This document shows positions 8,840-18,185 of a stretch of DNA of 64,000 bases, one piece after another (position 1 is the first letter of the stretch; every line of letters starts with the position of its first letter). The DNA comes from Duganella sp. 1224. GTDB lineage: Bacteria; Pseudomonadota; Gammaproteobacteria; Burkholderiales; Burkholderiaceae_D. The position numbers were made by a program, and so were the translations under genes. The notes under the pieces were generated by a model. It saw only the letters and a list, made by a program, of their open reading frames with translations, was not told the DNA's origin and did no database searches. The stretch lies in assembly GCF_013408245.1 (NCBI RefSeq), contig NZ_JACBYS010000010.1, positions 30,196-94,195 on the forward strand. The letters run 5' to 3'.

Positions 8840-9208
8840 ATGGCAAAAACCATTATGGTGGTCGATGATTCAGCGTCGTTGCGGCAGGTGGTGGGCATCG
8901 CGCTGAAGGGCGCGGGATACGAGGTAATCGAGGGACGCGACGGCGCCGACGCGCTGTCCAAATGCACCGGGCAGAAAATCCACCTGGTGGTGTGCGACGT
9001 GAACATGCCCAACATGGACGGCATCACCTTTGTCAAGCAGTTCAAGCAACTGCCCAACTACAAATTCACGCCGGTGATCATGCTGACCACCGAGTCGCAG
9101 GAAAGCAAGAAGGAAGAGGGCAAGGCCGCCGGCGCCAAGGCCTGGGTGGTCAAGCCGTTCAAGCCCGAGGTGCTGCTGGGCGCGGTGGCCAAGCTGGTGC
9201 TGCCATAA
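8840..9208 (+). CDS. cheY: Chemotaxis response regulator CheY
   Basis: Single-domain receiver of 122 aa, the output regulator phosphorylated by CheA. Acidic pocket Asp9/Asp10, phospho-acceptor Asp53 (VCDVNMPNMDG), the switch Thr in MLTTE and Lys in VVKPF are all present. It lies 13 nt after the MCP and 16 nt before the STAS gene. No DNA-binding or enzymatic domain is attached. Its target (flagellar switch or another effector) cannot be read from the sequence. Confidence 0.93.
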   Translation: MAKTIMVVDDSASLRQVVGIALKGAGYEVIEGRDGADALSKCTGQKIHLVVCDVNMPNMDGITFVKQFKQLPNYKFTPVIMLTTESQESKKEEGKAAGAKAWVVKPFKPEVLLGAVAKLVLP

Positions 9209-9224
9209 ACCGACGGAGGCCGCG

Positions 9225-9521
9225 ATGGCGGATGATGTGACCCGTATTGCCCTCGACGGCGAAATGACGATCTACCGCGCCGCCGACCTGAAAGTCACCG
9301 TGCTGGAAGCGCTGCGCAAGACGCGCGTGCTGGACATCGACTTGTCCGGCGTGACGGAACTGGATACCGCTGGCCTGCAGGTGCTGATGCTGGCCAAGCA
9401 GACCGCCGCCGCCGAACAGCGCGAGCTGCGGCTGCTGGGGCACAGCCCGGCGGTGGTGGACATCTTCGAAATGCTGGACCTGGTCGCCTTCTTCGGCGAT
9501 GCCGTGCTGATACATGCCTGA
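9225..9521 (+). CDS. STAS domain protein (anti-sigma-factor antagonist type)
   Basis: A small 98-aa STAS-fold protein similar to SpoIIAA/RsbV. The segment VLDIDLSGVTELDTAGLQVL places a serine or threonine loop of the kind phosphorylated in this family (the region around Ser-Gly-Val-Thr, with the conserved D-T/S-A-G). It lies between cheY and cheA with 9-16 nt gaps, so it is translated with them. STAS genes occur in several alternative chemosensory clusters. Its partner could be CheA or an unlinked kinase, and the window has no obvious anti-sigma kinase. Confidence 0.85.
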   Translation: MADDVTRIALDGEMTIYRAADLKVTVLEALRKTRVLDIDLSGVTELDTAGLQVLMLAKQTAAAEQRELRLLGHSPAVVDIFEMLDLVAFFGDAVLIHA

Positions 9522-9530
9522 GGTGACGCC

Positions 9531-11696
9531 ATGAATCTGGATGAAGCGCTACAGACCTTTATCGCCGAAAGCCGCGAGCTGCTGGAGGAGATGGAAAACG
9601 CGCTGCTCAATGTCGACCTGGCGGGCGACCAGGGCGAAGCGATCAACGCCATCTTCCGCGCCGCGCACACCATCAAGGGCTCGGCGGGGCTGTTCAGCCT
9701 CGATCACATCGTCGCCTTCACGCACGTGGTGGAGAGCCTGCTGGACAAGGTGCGCGACGGCAGCGTGACCCTGAACGACGAGATGGTGGTGCTGCTGCTG
9801 TCATGCTGCGACTACCTGTCCGGCATGATCAACGCGCTGGCCGCCGGCCGGCACGAACAGGATCCGGATACCGCGCCGGAAGGCGAAATGCTGCAACAGC
9901 AGCTGCGCCGCCACATGGATGGCGACGCGGCGGCGGGGGCAGCGGCCGCGCCGCTGGCAGTGCAGGCGGACCCCGGCGTCGAGCGCATCGACCAGCAGCG
10001 CGGCGACAGCGACTACTGGCATATCTCGCTGCGCTTCGGCCGGGGCGTGCTGCAGAACGGCATGGACCCGATCGCCTTCCTGCGCTACCTGGGCAAGCTG
10101 GGACGCATCGTTGGCATCGCCACGCTGCCGGACGCGCTGCCGCCGGCCGACGAGATGGACGCGGAACTGTGCTACCTCGGTTTCGAGATCGCCTTCGACA
10201 GCACGGCCGACCGCGAGGCCATCGCCGGCGTGTTCGAGTTCGTGCAGGACGACTGCGAGATCCGCATCATCCCGCCCAACAGCAAGGTGTCGGAATACGT
10301 CAACCTGATCCGCTCGCTGCCGGAGCGTGCCGCGCGGCTGGGCGAGATCCTGGTCCGCTGTGGCAGCGTGACCGCGCATGAACTGGAGGAGGCGCTGCAG
10401 CAGCAGTCCGGCAAGCAGCAGGACGCGCCGCCGCAGCAACTGGGCAGCATCCTGGTCGACGCCGGCAACGTGCCGCCGGTGGTGGTGGAAGCCGCGCTGG
10501 CCAAGCAGAAGCAGGTCAGCGAGCAGAAGGCGCAGGAAAGCCGCTCGATCCGCGTGGATTCCGACAAGCTGGACCGGCTGATCGACCTGGTGGGCGAACT
10601 GATTATCGCCGGCGCGCGCGCCAACATGATCGGCCAGCACTTGCGCAACACCGAACTGCTGGAATGCACCTCCACGCTGACCAGCCTGGTGGAAGATGTG
10701 CGCGACGCCGCGCTGGAACTGCGCATGGTGAAGATCGGCGCCACTTTCAACCGCTTCCAGCGCGTGGTGCACGACGTGGCGCGCGAGCTGGGCAAGGACA
10801 TCGGCCTGATCGTCGACGGCGAGGACTCTGAGCTCGACAAGACGGTGGTGGAGAAAATCGGCGATCCGCTGATGCACCTGGTGCGCAACGCCATGGACCA
10901 CGGCATCGAGCCGGCCGAGGTGCGTATCGCCGCCGGCAAGCCGGCTAAGGGCATGATCAAGCTGAATGCCTTCCACGAATCGGGCAGCATCGTGATCGAG
11001 GTCAGCGACGATGGCGGTGGCCTGCGCAAGGAGAAGATCCTGGCCAAGGCCATCGAGCGCGGGCTGGTGGACCCGGAGCGCAAGCTGACCGACAGCGAAA
11101 TCTACAACCTGATTTTCGAAGCCGGTTTCTCGACGGCGGAGAAGATCACCAACCTGTCCGGGCGTGGCGTCGGCATGGACGTGGTCAAGCGGAATATCCA
11201 GGCGCTGCGCGGCAGCGTGGACGTCGGCAGCAAGGAAGGGCAGGGCACGACGGTGACCGTGCGCCTGCCGCTGACGCTGGCCATCATCGACGGCTTCCTG
11301 GTGCAGGTGGCGTCGTCGGTGTTCGTCATCCCGCTGGACATGATCGAAGAGTGCATCGAATATGCCACCGAACCTGGACAGGATTACACCAACCTGCGCG
11401 GCCAGGTGCTGCCGCTGGTGCGCCTGCGCCAGCTGTTCCGCATCGGCGGCGCGGCCGCGCGGCGCGAGAGCATCGTGGTGCTCAAGTTCGGCAACGTCCG
11501 CGCCGGGCTGGTGGTCGATACGCTGCTGGGCGAATTCCAGACCGTGATCAAGCCCTTGAGCCCGATGTTCAGCGAAGTGAAATGCATCAGCGGTTCCACG
11601 ATACTTGGCAGCGGCGAGGTGGCGCTGATCCTGGACGTGGCGGCGCTGATGCACACCGTGGCCGGCAAGGGCGTGGCGCCGGCGATGGCCGTGTAG
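9531..11696 (+). CDS. cheA: Chemotaxis histidine kinase CheA
   Basis: A 721-aa histidine kinase at the core of the signalling complex. The N-terminal Hpt domain has the phospho-acceptor His46 in HTIKGSAG. A middle region (about 160-260, DYWHISLRFG...CYLGFEI) is a P2-type response-regulator-docking domain. The dimerisation helix starts near residue 335 (RVDSDKLDRLIDLVGEL). The ATPase domain has HLVRNAMDHGIEP, SDDGGGL and GRGVGMDVV, followed by a C-terminal CheW-like domain. All kinase boxes are intact. It is followed 9 nt later by cheW. Confidence 0.96.
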   Translation: MNLDEALQTFIAESRELLEEMENALLNVDLAGDQGEAINAIFRAAHTIKGSAGLFSLDHIVAFTHVVESLLDKVRDGSVTLNDEMVVLLLSCCDYLSGMINALAAGRHEQDPDTAPEGEMLQQQLRRHMDGDAAAGAAAAPLAVQADPGVERIDQQRGDSDYWHISLRFGRGVLQNGMDPIAFLRYLGKLGRIVGIATLPDALPPADEMDAELCYLGFEIAFDSTADREAIAGVFEFVQDDCEIRIIPPNSKVSEYVNLIRSLPERAARLGEILVRCGSVTAHELEEALQQQSGKQQDAPPQQLGSILVDAGNVPPVVVEAALAKQKQVSEQKAQESRSIRVDSDKLDRLIDLVGELIIAGARANMIGQHLRNTELLECTSTLTSLVEDVRDAALELRMVKIGATFNRFQRVVHDVARELGKDIGLIVDGEDSELDKTVVEKIGDPLMHLVRNAMDHGIEPAEVRIAAGKPAKGMIKLNAFHESGSIVIEVSDDGGGLRKEKILAKAIERGLVDPERKLTDSEIYNLIFEAGFSTAEKITNLSGRGVGMDVVKRNIQALRGSVDVGSKEGQGTTVTVRLPLTLAIIDGFLVQVASSVFVIPLDMIEECIEYATEPGQDYTNLRGQVLPLVRLRQLFRIGGAAARRESIVVLKFGNVRAGLVVDTLLGEFQTVIKPLSPMFSEVKCISGSTILGSGEVALILDVAALMHTVAGKGVAPAMAV

Positions 11697-11705
11697 GAGA
11701 ACAGC

Positions 11706-12251
11706 ATGAACAACATCGATAGCGCCAACGTGGTCACGTACGGCAGCAACGCCATCGTCGCGCTGCAGAGCGGCGCCGCGCTGCCCAGCCAGTTCCTCAC
11801 CTTCATGCTGGGCGAGGACCAGTATGCGGTCGGCATCCTGCACATCAAGGAGATCATCGAATACGGCAGCCTGGCCACGGTGCCCATGATGCCGGACTGC
11901 GTGCGCGGCGTGATCAACCTGCGCGGGGCGGTGGTGCCTGTGATGGACCTGTCGGCGCGCTTCGGCCGGGGCCAGAGCGTCATCGGCAAGCGTAGCTGCA
12001 TCGTCATCGTGGAAGCCGGCGGCGAGGAAAAACAGGTGCTGGGCATGCTGGTGGACGCGGTCAACGCCGTGGTGGAAATCGCCGCCGGCGATATCGAGCC
12101 GGCGCCGTCATTCGGCACGCGCATCCGGCCGGACTTCATCGCCGGCATGGGCAAGTACAACGGCCGCTTCGTGATACTGCTCGATATCGAGCGAGTATTG
12201 TCCAGCGAGGAGATCGTTGAAATGGCGCGCGGCACCGCCGCCGTGGCCTGA
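11706..12251 (+). CDS. cheW: Chemotaxis coupling protein CheW (copy 1)
   Basis: A 181-aa adaptor linking receptors to CheA. A ~30-residue N-terminal extension precedes the CheW beta-barrel fold (FLTFMLGEDQYAVGILHIKEI...GVINLRGAVVPVMDL...LVDAVNAVVEIAAGDIEPAP). A second CheW lies at 15929-16411. The two share the core and the GDIEPAP block but differ at the N-terminus. This suggests two receptor arrays or two positions in one array. Confidence 0.94.
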   Translation: MNNIDSANVVTYGSNAIVALQSGAALPSQFLTFMLGEDQYAVGILHIKEIIEYGSLATVPMMPDCVRGVINLRGAVVPVMDLSARFGRGQSVIGKRSCIVIVEAGGEEKQVLGMLVDAVNAVVEIAAGDIEPAPSFGTRIRPDFIAGMGKYNGRFVILLDIERVLSSEEIVEMARGTAAVA

Positions 12252-12264
12252 GCGGCGGTGCGCC

Positions 12265-13074
12265 ATGGCCGTCGCGATGATCACCGACCGCGAGTTCGTG
12301 CAGTTCCAGCGCTTCATCTTCGACGCGGCGGGCATCACCATGGCGGACGGCAAGCAGGCGCTGGTCAGCGGCCGGCTGGCCAAGCGGCTGGCGCATTATC
12401 AGCTGGACAGCTACAGCGCGTACCTGCAGCTGCTGGAGAGCCGCGCGCAGCCGGAGGAACTCCAGGTGGCGGTGGATCTGCTGACCACCAACGAAACCTA
12501 CTTTTTCCGCGAGCCCAAGCACTTCGCGCTGCTGCGCGACCTGGCGCAGGAGGCGCATGACAAGGGCCGCGGCATGCGCGTGTGGAGCGCCGCCAGTTCC
12601 AGCGGCGAGGAGCCGTACAGCATCGCCATGGTGCTGGCGGACGTGATGGGCGTCGACGGCGCCTGGGAGGTGCTGGGCACCGACATCAGCACCCGCGTGC
12701 TGCAGCGCGCCCGCAGCGGCCATTATCCGATGGAGCGCGCGGCGCAGATGCCGCAGCATTACCTGAAGCGCTTCTGCCTCAAGGGGCAGGGCACGGAGGC
12801 GGGCACCATGCTGATCGAGCGCGCGCTGCGCCAGCGGGTGCAGTTCCAGCACCTGAACCTGAATGCGCCGCTGCCGCGCGTCGGCACCTTCGACGTGATC
12901 TTCCTGCGCAACGTGATGATCTATTTCAGCCTGGAGACCAAGCGCCAGGTGGTGGCACGCCTGCTGGCGCAACTGCGGCCCGGCGGCTATTTCCTGATTG
13001 GACATTCGGAAACGCTGAACGACATCAATGACACGCTGACCGCTGTCGCGCCCTCGATCTATCGCAAGCCATGA
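12265..13074 (+). CDS. cheR: Chemotaxis protein methyltransferase CheR
   Basis: SAM-dependent glutamate O-methyltransferase of 269 aa that methylates MCPs for adaptation. The N-terminal CheR all-alpha domain is followed by the SAM-binding fold with VWSAASSSGEEPYS and DVIFLRNVMIYF. I chose the ATG at 12265 (MAVAMITDREF), 13 nt after the cheW stop. An in-frame ATG at 12217 would run into cheW. Its last four bases overlap the cheD start (ATGA). Confidence 0.94.
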   Translation: MAVAMITDREFVQFQRFIFDAAGITMADGKQALVSGRLAKRLAHYQLDSYSAYLQLLESRAQPEELQVAVDLLTTNETYFFREPKHFALLRDLAQEAHDKGRGMRVWSAASSSGEEPYSIAMVLADVMGVDGAWEVLGTDISTRVLQRARSGHYPMERAAQMPQHYLKRFCLKGQGTEAGTMLIERALRQRVQFQHLNLNAPLPRVGTFDVIFLRNVMIYFSLETKRQVVARLLAQLRPGGYFLIGHSETLNDINDTLTAVAPSIYRKP

Positions 13075-13592
13075 ACCACGCCAAATTGATCGATATCTTC
13101 CTGATGCCGGGCGAGTACTTCGTCGGCGACGGGCGCTATCGCGTGCGCACCTTGCTGGGATCGTGCGTGTCGATCACGCTGTGGCATCCGGCGCTGCGCA
13201 TCGGCGCCATGTCGCACTTCCTGCTGCCGGGCCATGGGCGGCGCAGGAGCGACCGGCCGGCCGACAAGCCGGGCATGTACGGCGCCGACGCCATGCGGCT
13301 GCTGGTGGACGGCCTGGCGCAGCATGGCGTGCCGCTGATTCAGTGCCAGGGCAAGATCTTCGGCGGCGGCGCCATGTTTCCGCGCAGCGCCAAGGTCAAG
13401 GATATCGGCATGCAGAACGGCGACTACGCGCGCAGCATGCTGCAGCAGCATGGCATCCACGTGGTGTCCGAAAGCCTGTTCGGCGAAGGACACCGTCAAC
13501 TTATTTTCACCATCCGCAGCGGCGAGGTGTTGAGCCGCCAGGTTCCGCCGGAACCGGGATGGGGCAACGCGGGAGCAAGGACACAGGCATGA
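13071..13592 (+). CDS. cheD: Chemoreceptor glutamine deamidase CheD
   Basis: A 173-aa chemoreceptor deamidase. The nucleophile Cys32 sits in LLGSCVSITLW and the catalytic His49 in GAMSHFLLPG, matching the CheD family. Both ends overlap neighbours by 4 nt (cheR stop and cheB start), so cheR, cheD and cheB are translationally coupled. No CheC partner is encoded nearby. Confidence 0.93.
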   Translation: MNHAKLIDIFLMPGEYFVGDGRYRVRTLLGSCVSITLWHPALRIGAMSHFLLPGHGRRRSDRPADKPGMYGADAMRLLVDGLAQHGVPLIQCQGKIFGGGAMFPRSAKVKDIGMQNGDYARSMLQQHGIHVVSESLFGEGHRQLIFTIRSGEVLSRQVPPEPGWGNAGARTQA

Positions 13593-14668
13593 GTATCAAG
13601 GTCATGATCGTCGATGATTCCGCCGTGGTGCGGCAGGTGTTGAGCGGCCTGCTGAACGCGGCGCCGGGCATCACCGTCACCCACGCGGTGGCCAATCCGC
13701 TGCTGGCCATCGAACGCATGAAGGTGCAGTGGCCGGACGTGATCGTGCTGGACGTGGAAATGCCCAAGATGGATGGCATCACCTTCCTGCGCAAGCTGAT
13801 GGTCGAGCATCCGACGCCGGTGGTGATCTGCTCCACGCTGACCGAGAAGGGCGCACAGACTTCCGTGGAGGCGCTGACCGCCGGCGCGGTGGCCATCATC
13901 ACCAAGCCGCGCCTGGACCTGAAGCAGTTCCTGCACGATAGCGCGGACGAACTGATTTCCGCCGTGCGCGCCGCCGCCGGCGCCCACGTGAGCAAGCTGG
14001 CGCCGCGCGCGCTGGCCTCGGCGGCGGCGCCGCCGGTCACCGCCAAGCTGAATGCGGACGCCATCCTGCCGCCCACCGATGCGCGGCCAATGACCGCCAC
14101 CACCGAGCGCGTGGTCGCCATCGGCACCTCCACCGGCGGCACCCAGGCGCTGGAGGAAGTGCTGACGGCGCTGCCGCGCGTGTCGCCCGGCATCGTGGTG
14201 GTGCAGCACATGCCGGAGAAGTTCACGGCGGCGTTCGCGGCGCGGCTGGACAGCGTGTGCGAGGTGCGCGTCAAGGAGGCGGAAAACAACGACCGCGTGC
14301 TGCAAGGACAGGTGCTGATCGCGCCGGGCGGCAAGCATATGCTGCTGCGGCGCACCGGCGCGCAGTATTTCGTCGAGGTGGTGGACGGGCCGCTGGTCAA
14401 CCGCCACCGGCCGTCGGTGGATGTGCTGTTCCGCTCCGCCGCGCGCGCGGCCGGCGCCAACGCGCTGGGGGTCATCATGACCGGCATGGGCGACGACGGC
14501 GCGGCCGGCATGCTGGAGATGCACAAGGCCGGCGCCCGCACGGTGGCGCAGGACGAGGCCAGCTGCGTGGTGTACGGCATGCCGAAGGAAGCGGTGAAAC
14601 GGGGCGGCGTCGAGAAATCGGTGCCGCTGAACGCGATTTATCGCGAAATCCTGCAGCAGCTTCAATAA
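13589..14668 (+). CDS. cheB: Chemotaxis protein-glutamate methylesterase CheB
   Basis: Phosphorylation-activated methylesterase of 359 aa that reverses CheR. The receiver domain has Asp9/Asp10 and acceptor Asp55 (LDVEMPKMDG). After a linker rich in Ala and Pro comes the methylesterase domain with Ser181 (GTSTGGT), His207 (VVQHMPEKFT) and Asp302/303 (MTGMGDDG). The start MSIKVMIVDDS overlaps the cheD stop by 4 nt, and the stop overlaps the next start by one base. It is a complete enzyme. Confidence 0.95.
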   Translation: MSIKVMIVDDSAVVRQVLSGLLNAAPGITVTHAVANPLLAIERMKVQWPDVIVLDVEMPKMDGITFLRKLMVEHPTPVVICSTLTEKGAQTSVEALTAGAVAIITKPRLDLKQFLHDSADELISAVRAAAGAHVSKLAPRALASAAAPPVTAKLNADAILPPTDARPMTATTERVVAIGTSTGGTQALEEVLTALPRVSPGIVVVQHMPEKFTAAFAARLDSVCEVRVKEAENNDRVLQGQVLIAPGGKHMLLRRTGAQYFVEVVDGPLVNRHRPSVDVLFRSAARAAGANALGVIMTGMGDDGAAGMLEMHKAGARTVAQDEASCVVYGMPKEAVKRGGVEKSVPLNAIYREILQQLQ

Positions 14669-15915
14669 TGACCATGGACGCCACGCCACCATGGACCGGC
14701 CGCCGCGTACTGGTGGTCGAGGACAGCGCGGTGCAGCGCGGCTATCTGGTCGGGCTGCTGCGCCAGCTGGCGTTTGGCGACATCCTGGAAGCGGCCGACG
14801 GCAACGAAGCCTTGCAGCTGCTGGAGCGTGAACAGCACGACCGCATCTTCCTGGTGCTGACCGATCTGGCCATGCCGGGCATGGACGGCATCGAGCTGAC
14901 CTGCCAGCTGCGCGAGCGCGGCCTGGCCGACAACCTGATCGTGGTCAGCGCGCGCGATCCGCGCCTGCTGGAGATTATCGAAAGCATGGCGTGCGAAGAC
15001 GCTTCCATCGGCCTGCTCGGCACCTTGCTCAAGCCGGTGCAACTGGAGGCGCTGACGCAGCTGCTGTGCAAGGCCAGCGCGCGCGGCGGCGATTGCCGGC
15101 CCGCCGCGCCGCCGCCGGCGCAGGCCACGCTGGAAGAATTGGCGCGGGCGCTGGCGGACGGCGAATTCCTGCCGTGGTTCCAGCCCAAGATCGCCATGCG
15201 CAACGGCCAGCTGAAAGGCGTGGAGGCATTGGCGCGCTGGCGCCACCCGCAGCGCGGGTTGCTGTCGCCGGCGCACTTCATCGACACGCTGGAAGGCCAG
15301 CCGATGATGGCCGACTTCACGCTGGCCATGGTGCGGCAGGTGCTGGAGCACATCCTGCACTGGCAGCGGGCCGGCCTGCCGCCGCTGACGGTGTCGGTCA
15401 ACCTGTCGGCCGACAACCTGGCCGAGCGCGACTTCATCGACCGCCTGACGGCGCTGGTGATGCAGTCCGGCGTGGCGCCGGCGTCGCTGGTGTGGGAGGT
15501 CACGGAAACCAGCGTCATGCGCCAGCTGTCGCACGCGCTGACCAATATGGGGCGCTTGCGGCTGATGGGGTTCGGGCTGGCGATGGACGATTTCGGCATC
15601 GGCTATTCGTCGATGCAGCAGTTTGCGCGCTGCCCGTTCACGGAACTGAAAATCGACCGCGCCTTCGTCAACGGCGCGGCGCAATGGCCCAACCGCCTGA
15701 TGGTGCTGAAAAGCGCGCTTGATCTGGGCCAGAGCCTGGGCGTGGCCACGGTGGCGGAGGGCGTGGAGACGGTGGAAGACTGGAAGCTGCTGCGCGAACT
15801 GGGTTGCGACCTGGCGCAGGGCTATCTGCTGGCCAAGCCCATGCCAGCCGAGGAACTGGTGGGCTGGATGCGGCAGGACCGGCGGCGCCTGCGCGCGCTG
15901 GCCGGCGCGGAATAA
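14668..15915 (+). CDS. Response regulator with EAL c-di-GMP phosphodiesterase domain
   Basis: A 415-aa two-domain output protein. The N-terminal receiver has acceptor Asp66 (LTDLAMPGMDG). The C-terminal EAL domain (about 150-400) has the signature EAL at 186-188. The other metal and catalytic residues are present in VSVNLSADNL, VWEVTETS, MDDFGIGYSS, LKIDRAF and VAEGVET, so hydrolysis of c-di-GMP is expected. Its start overlaps the cheB stop (TAATG). Position inside the cluster makes it a likely CheA phosphorylation target, tying chemosensing to c-di-GMP level. Confidence 0.93.
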   Translation: MTMDATPPWTGRRVLVVEDSAVQRGYLVGLLRQLAFGDILEAADGNEALQLLEREQHDRIFLVLTDLAMPGMDGIELTCQLRERGLADNLIVVSARDPRLLEIIESMACEDASIGLLGTLLKPVQLEALTQLLCKASARGGDCRPAAPPPAQATLEELARALADGEFLPWFQPKIAMRNGQLKGVEALARWRHPQRGLLSPAHFIDTLEGQPMMADFTLAMVRQVLEHILHWQRAGLPPLTVSVNLSADNLAERDFIDRLTALVMQSGVAPASLVWEVTETSVMRQLSHALTNMGRLRLMGFGLAMDDFGIGYSSMQQFARCPFTELKIDRAFVNGAAQWPNRLMVLKSALDLGQSLGVATVAEGVETVEDWKLLRELGCDLAQGYLLAKPMPAEELVGWMRQDRRRLRALAGAE

Positions 15916-15928
15916 CAAGGGGATCGTC

Positions 15929-16411
15929 ATGTCGTCAACCGAAACCGCTTCGCCGTCCCAGTTCCTCAGCTTCATGCTGGGACAGGACATGTTCGCCATG
16001 GGGATACTGGCGGTGCGCGAGATTCTGGAATACGCCGGCGTGACGCCGGTGCCGCAGATGCCGCCTTCGATCTGCGGCGTGATCAATCTGCGCGGCACGG
16101 CGGTGCCGGTGCTGGACCTGGCGCGGCGCCTGGACCGCGCGCCGTCGCCGGTCGGCAAGCGCACCTGCATCATCGTGGTGGAGGTGGACGGCGACGACGG
16201 ACCGTTCGTCATCGGCATCCTGGTGGACGCGGTGAACGCGGTGCTGGACATCGCCGCCGGCGACATCGAACCGGCGCCGCGCTTCGGCGCCGTCAAGGCC
16301 GACCTGTTGCATGGCATCGGCAAGGTGCATGGCCGCTTCGTGCTGCTGCTGAACGTGCAGCACGTCGTTGCCACCTTGCATCTGCAGGAATTCGTAGCGC
16401 AAATCCCTTAG
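15929..16411 (+). CDS. cheW: Chemotaxis coupling protein CheW (copy 2)
   Basis: Second CheW, 160 aa, starting MSSTETASPSQF 13 nt after the REC-EAL gene. Conserved fold blocks are FLSFMLGQDMFAMGILAVREIL, split across the first two strands, and GVINLRGTAVPVLDL, with LVDAVNAVLDIAAGDIEPAP near the end. It lacks the N-terminal extension of copy 1. Placed directly before two MCPs, it may couple those receptors specifically. Confidence 0.94.
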   Translation: MSSTETASPSQFLSFMLGQDMFAMGILAVREILEYAGVTPVPQMPPSICGVINLRGTAVPVLDLARRLDRAPSPVGKRTCIIVVEVDGDDGPFVIGILVDAVNAVLDIAAGDIEPAPRFGAVKADLLHGIGKVHGRFVLLLNVQHVVATLHLQEFVAQIP

Positions 16412-16420
16412 GAGAAAATC

Positions 16421-18100
16421 ATGTTCGCGAAACTGACAGTCAGGACCAAGATCCTGACGCTGATTGCTGTGGCGGTGCTGGCGCTGTTGGTGGTGGTGGT
16501 GATCGCGTTCCGCGGGCTGAAAAAGGAGGGCGAGATGCTGGCGGAAATCGGCGGCAACCGCATGCCCTCGGTGCAGGCGCTGATGGCCATCAACGAAGGC
16601 AAGACCGGCATCCGCTCCTCCAACCGCGCGGCCGACGCCGTCGCCGCCTATCCCGACAATGTGGCCGAGATCACCCAGCAGATCAAGCGCCGCGCCGAAC
16701 TGTTCGCGCAGATCGACCAGGCGTGGAAAGCCTACGACGCGCTGCCGCAGGCGCCGGAGGAGGCGGCGGTATGGAAGACCTTCGTCAAGGCGTGGGAAAC
16801 CTGGAAGAACAAGGACGCCGAATTCGGCAGCCTGCTGACCCAGATCCAGGGCGCGGAGCCGGGCAAGCGCAAGGAGCTGTTCGTGGCGCTGCATAACAGC
16901 CTGGATGCCAACCGCGCCGCCTTCCACGAGCTGGAGAGCAATCTGGACAAGCTGGTGGAGCTCAACGTCAAATACGGCGACGACGCGGTGAAGGAGGCCG
17001 ATGCCGCCTCGGCTGCCGCCACCTCCAGCATGGCCACCGCATCCGCCGTGGCGCTGGCGCTGCTGGTGGTTCTGGGGCTGCTGATCCTGCGCGACATCAT
17101 GAAGCAACTGGGCGGCGATCCATCCTACGCGGCCGATATCGTGCGCCAGGTGGCGGAGGGGGATCTGAGGGCGGAAGTGCGGCTCAAGGCCGGCGACACC
17201 GGCAGCCTGCTGGCGGCGATGAAGGGCATGATCGACAAGCTGTCCGGCGTGGTGCAGGAAGTGAACAACGGCGCCGAGGCGCTGGCGTCGGCCTCCGAGC
17301 AGGTCAGCGCGACGGCGCAGTCGCTGTCGCAGGCGGCCAGCGAGCAGGCGGCGGGCACCGAGGAAACCAGCGCTTCGGTCGAGCAGATGACGGCGTCGAT
17401 TTCGCAGAACACCGAGAACGCCAAGGTCACCGACGCCATCGCCAGCAAGGCGGCGCTGGAGGCGGCCGAAGGCGGCGAGGCGGTCAAGTCAACCGTGGCG
17501 GCGATGCAGCAGATCGCCAAGAAGATCAGCATCATCGACGACATCGCCTACCAGACCAACCTGCTGGCGCTGAACGCGGCCATCGAGGCGGCGCGCGCCG
17601 GCGAGCATGGCAAGGGCTTCGCGGTGGTGGCGGCCGAGGTGCGCAAGCTGGCGGAACGCAGCCAGGTGGCGGCGCAGGAGATCGAGCAGGTGGCGTCCAG
17701 CAGCGTGGAGCTGGCGGAGAAGGCCGGCCAGCTGCTGGATGAGATGGTGCCCAACATCCGCCGCACGTCGAACCTGGTGCAGGAGATTACGGCGGCGTCG
17801 GAGGAACAGTCGGCCGGCGTGGGGCAGATCAACGCGGCGGTCACGCAACTGAGCCAGACCACGCAGCAAAACGCCTCCAGCTCCGAGCAACTGGCGGCGA
17901 CAGCGGAGGAGATGAGCGCCCAGGCGGAACAGCTGCAGCACGCCATGGCCTTCTTCAAGCTGGCCGGCGGCAAGCATCCGGTGCGCACGCCGGTGGTGAC
18001 CAAGCCGAAACGCGCGGCGCGCGCGCCGGCGGGCGCCCTGGCCAGCCGCCGCATGCCGGAGATGAGCGACCCGGATGAGACAAACTTTGTGAAGTTCTGA
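16421..18100 (+). CDS. Methyl-accepting chemotaxis protein (HAMP-containing)
   Basis: Transmembrane chemoreceptor, 559 aa. TM1 is at about residues 10-30, followed by a helical periplasmic sensor (about 31-200, four-helix-bundle type). TM2 is at about 205-226, then a HAMP domain (QVAEGDLRAEVRLKAGDTGSLLAAM, about 245-270) and the signalling domain with the tip QTNLLALNAAIEAARAGEHGKGF in two halves. The tail ends DPDETNFVKF, shared in style with the other two receptors here. The signalling domain is nearly identical to that of the next gene, indicating duplication. RBS AGGAG lies just upstream. Confidence 0.93.
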   Translation: MFAKLTVRTKILTLIAVAVLALLVVVVIAFRGLKKEGEMLAEIGGNRMPSVQALMAINEGKTGIRSSNRAADAVAAYPDNVAEITQQIKRRAELFAQIDQAWKAYDALPQAPEEAAVWKTFVKAWETWKNKDAEFGSLLTQIQGAEPGKRKELFVALHNSLDANRAAFHELESNLDKLVELNVKYGDDAVKEADAASAAATSSMATASAVALALLVVLGLLILRDIMKQLGGDPSYAADIVRQVAEGDLRAEVRLKAGDTGSLLAAMKGMIDKLSGVVQEVNNGAEALASASEQVSATAQSLSQAASEQAAGTEETSASVEQMTASISQNTENAKVTDAIASKAALEAAEGGEAVKSTVAAMQQIAKKISIIDDIAYQTNLLALNAAIEAARAGEHGKGFAVVAAEVRKLAERSQVAAQEIEQVASSSVELAEKAGQLLDEMVPNIRRTSNLVQEITAASEEQSAGVGQINAAVTQLSQTTQQNASSSEQLAATAEEMSAQAEQLQHAMAFFKLAGGKHPVRTPVVTKPKRAARAPAGALASRRMPEMSDPDETNFVKF

Positions 18101-18134
18101 CGCCGAAAAGCCGCACGGTTATTTTTGGTGAGAA

Positions 18135-18185
18135 TTGGGGAGCAATATTGGTTCACAATGAATTGTGATCCGTCTCCCCAAGGAG
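18135..18185 (+). promoter_or_regulatory. Nested inverted repeats overlapping the ribosome binding site of the downstream MCP
   Basis: An outer 8-bp perfect inverted repeat, TTGGGGAG (18135-18142) and CTCCCCAA (18174-18181), encloses an inner 7-bp one, TCACAAT (18153-18159) and ATTGTGA (18162-18168). The right arm runs into the Shine-Dalgarno AAGGAG (18180-18185) of the MCP at 18195. It may be an RNA hairpin limiting translation or an operator for a local promoter. The role is inferred. Confidence 0.5.

Noticed and set aside
9801..11843. 680-codon open frame antisense to cheA
   Set aside because: cheA is complete with all kinase motifs; the antisense product has no recognisable domain.
18153..18168. 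TCACAATGAATTGTGA as a Crp site
   Set aside because: Crp sites read TGTGA-N6-TCACA; here the arms are inverted outward, so it is not a Crp box. Kept only as part of the nested repeats.
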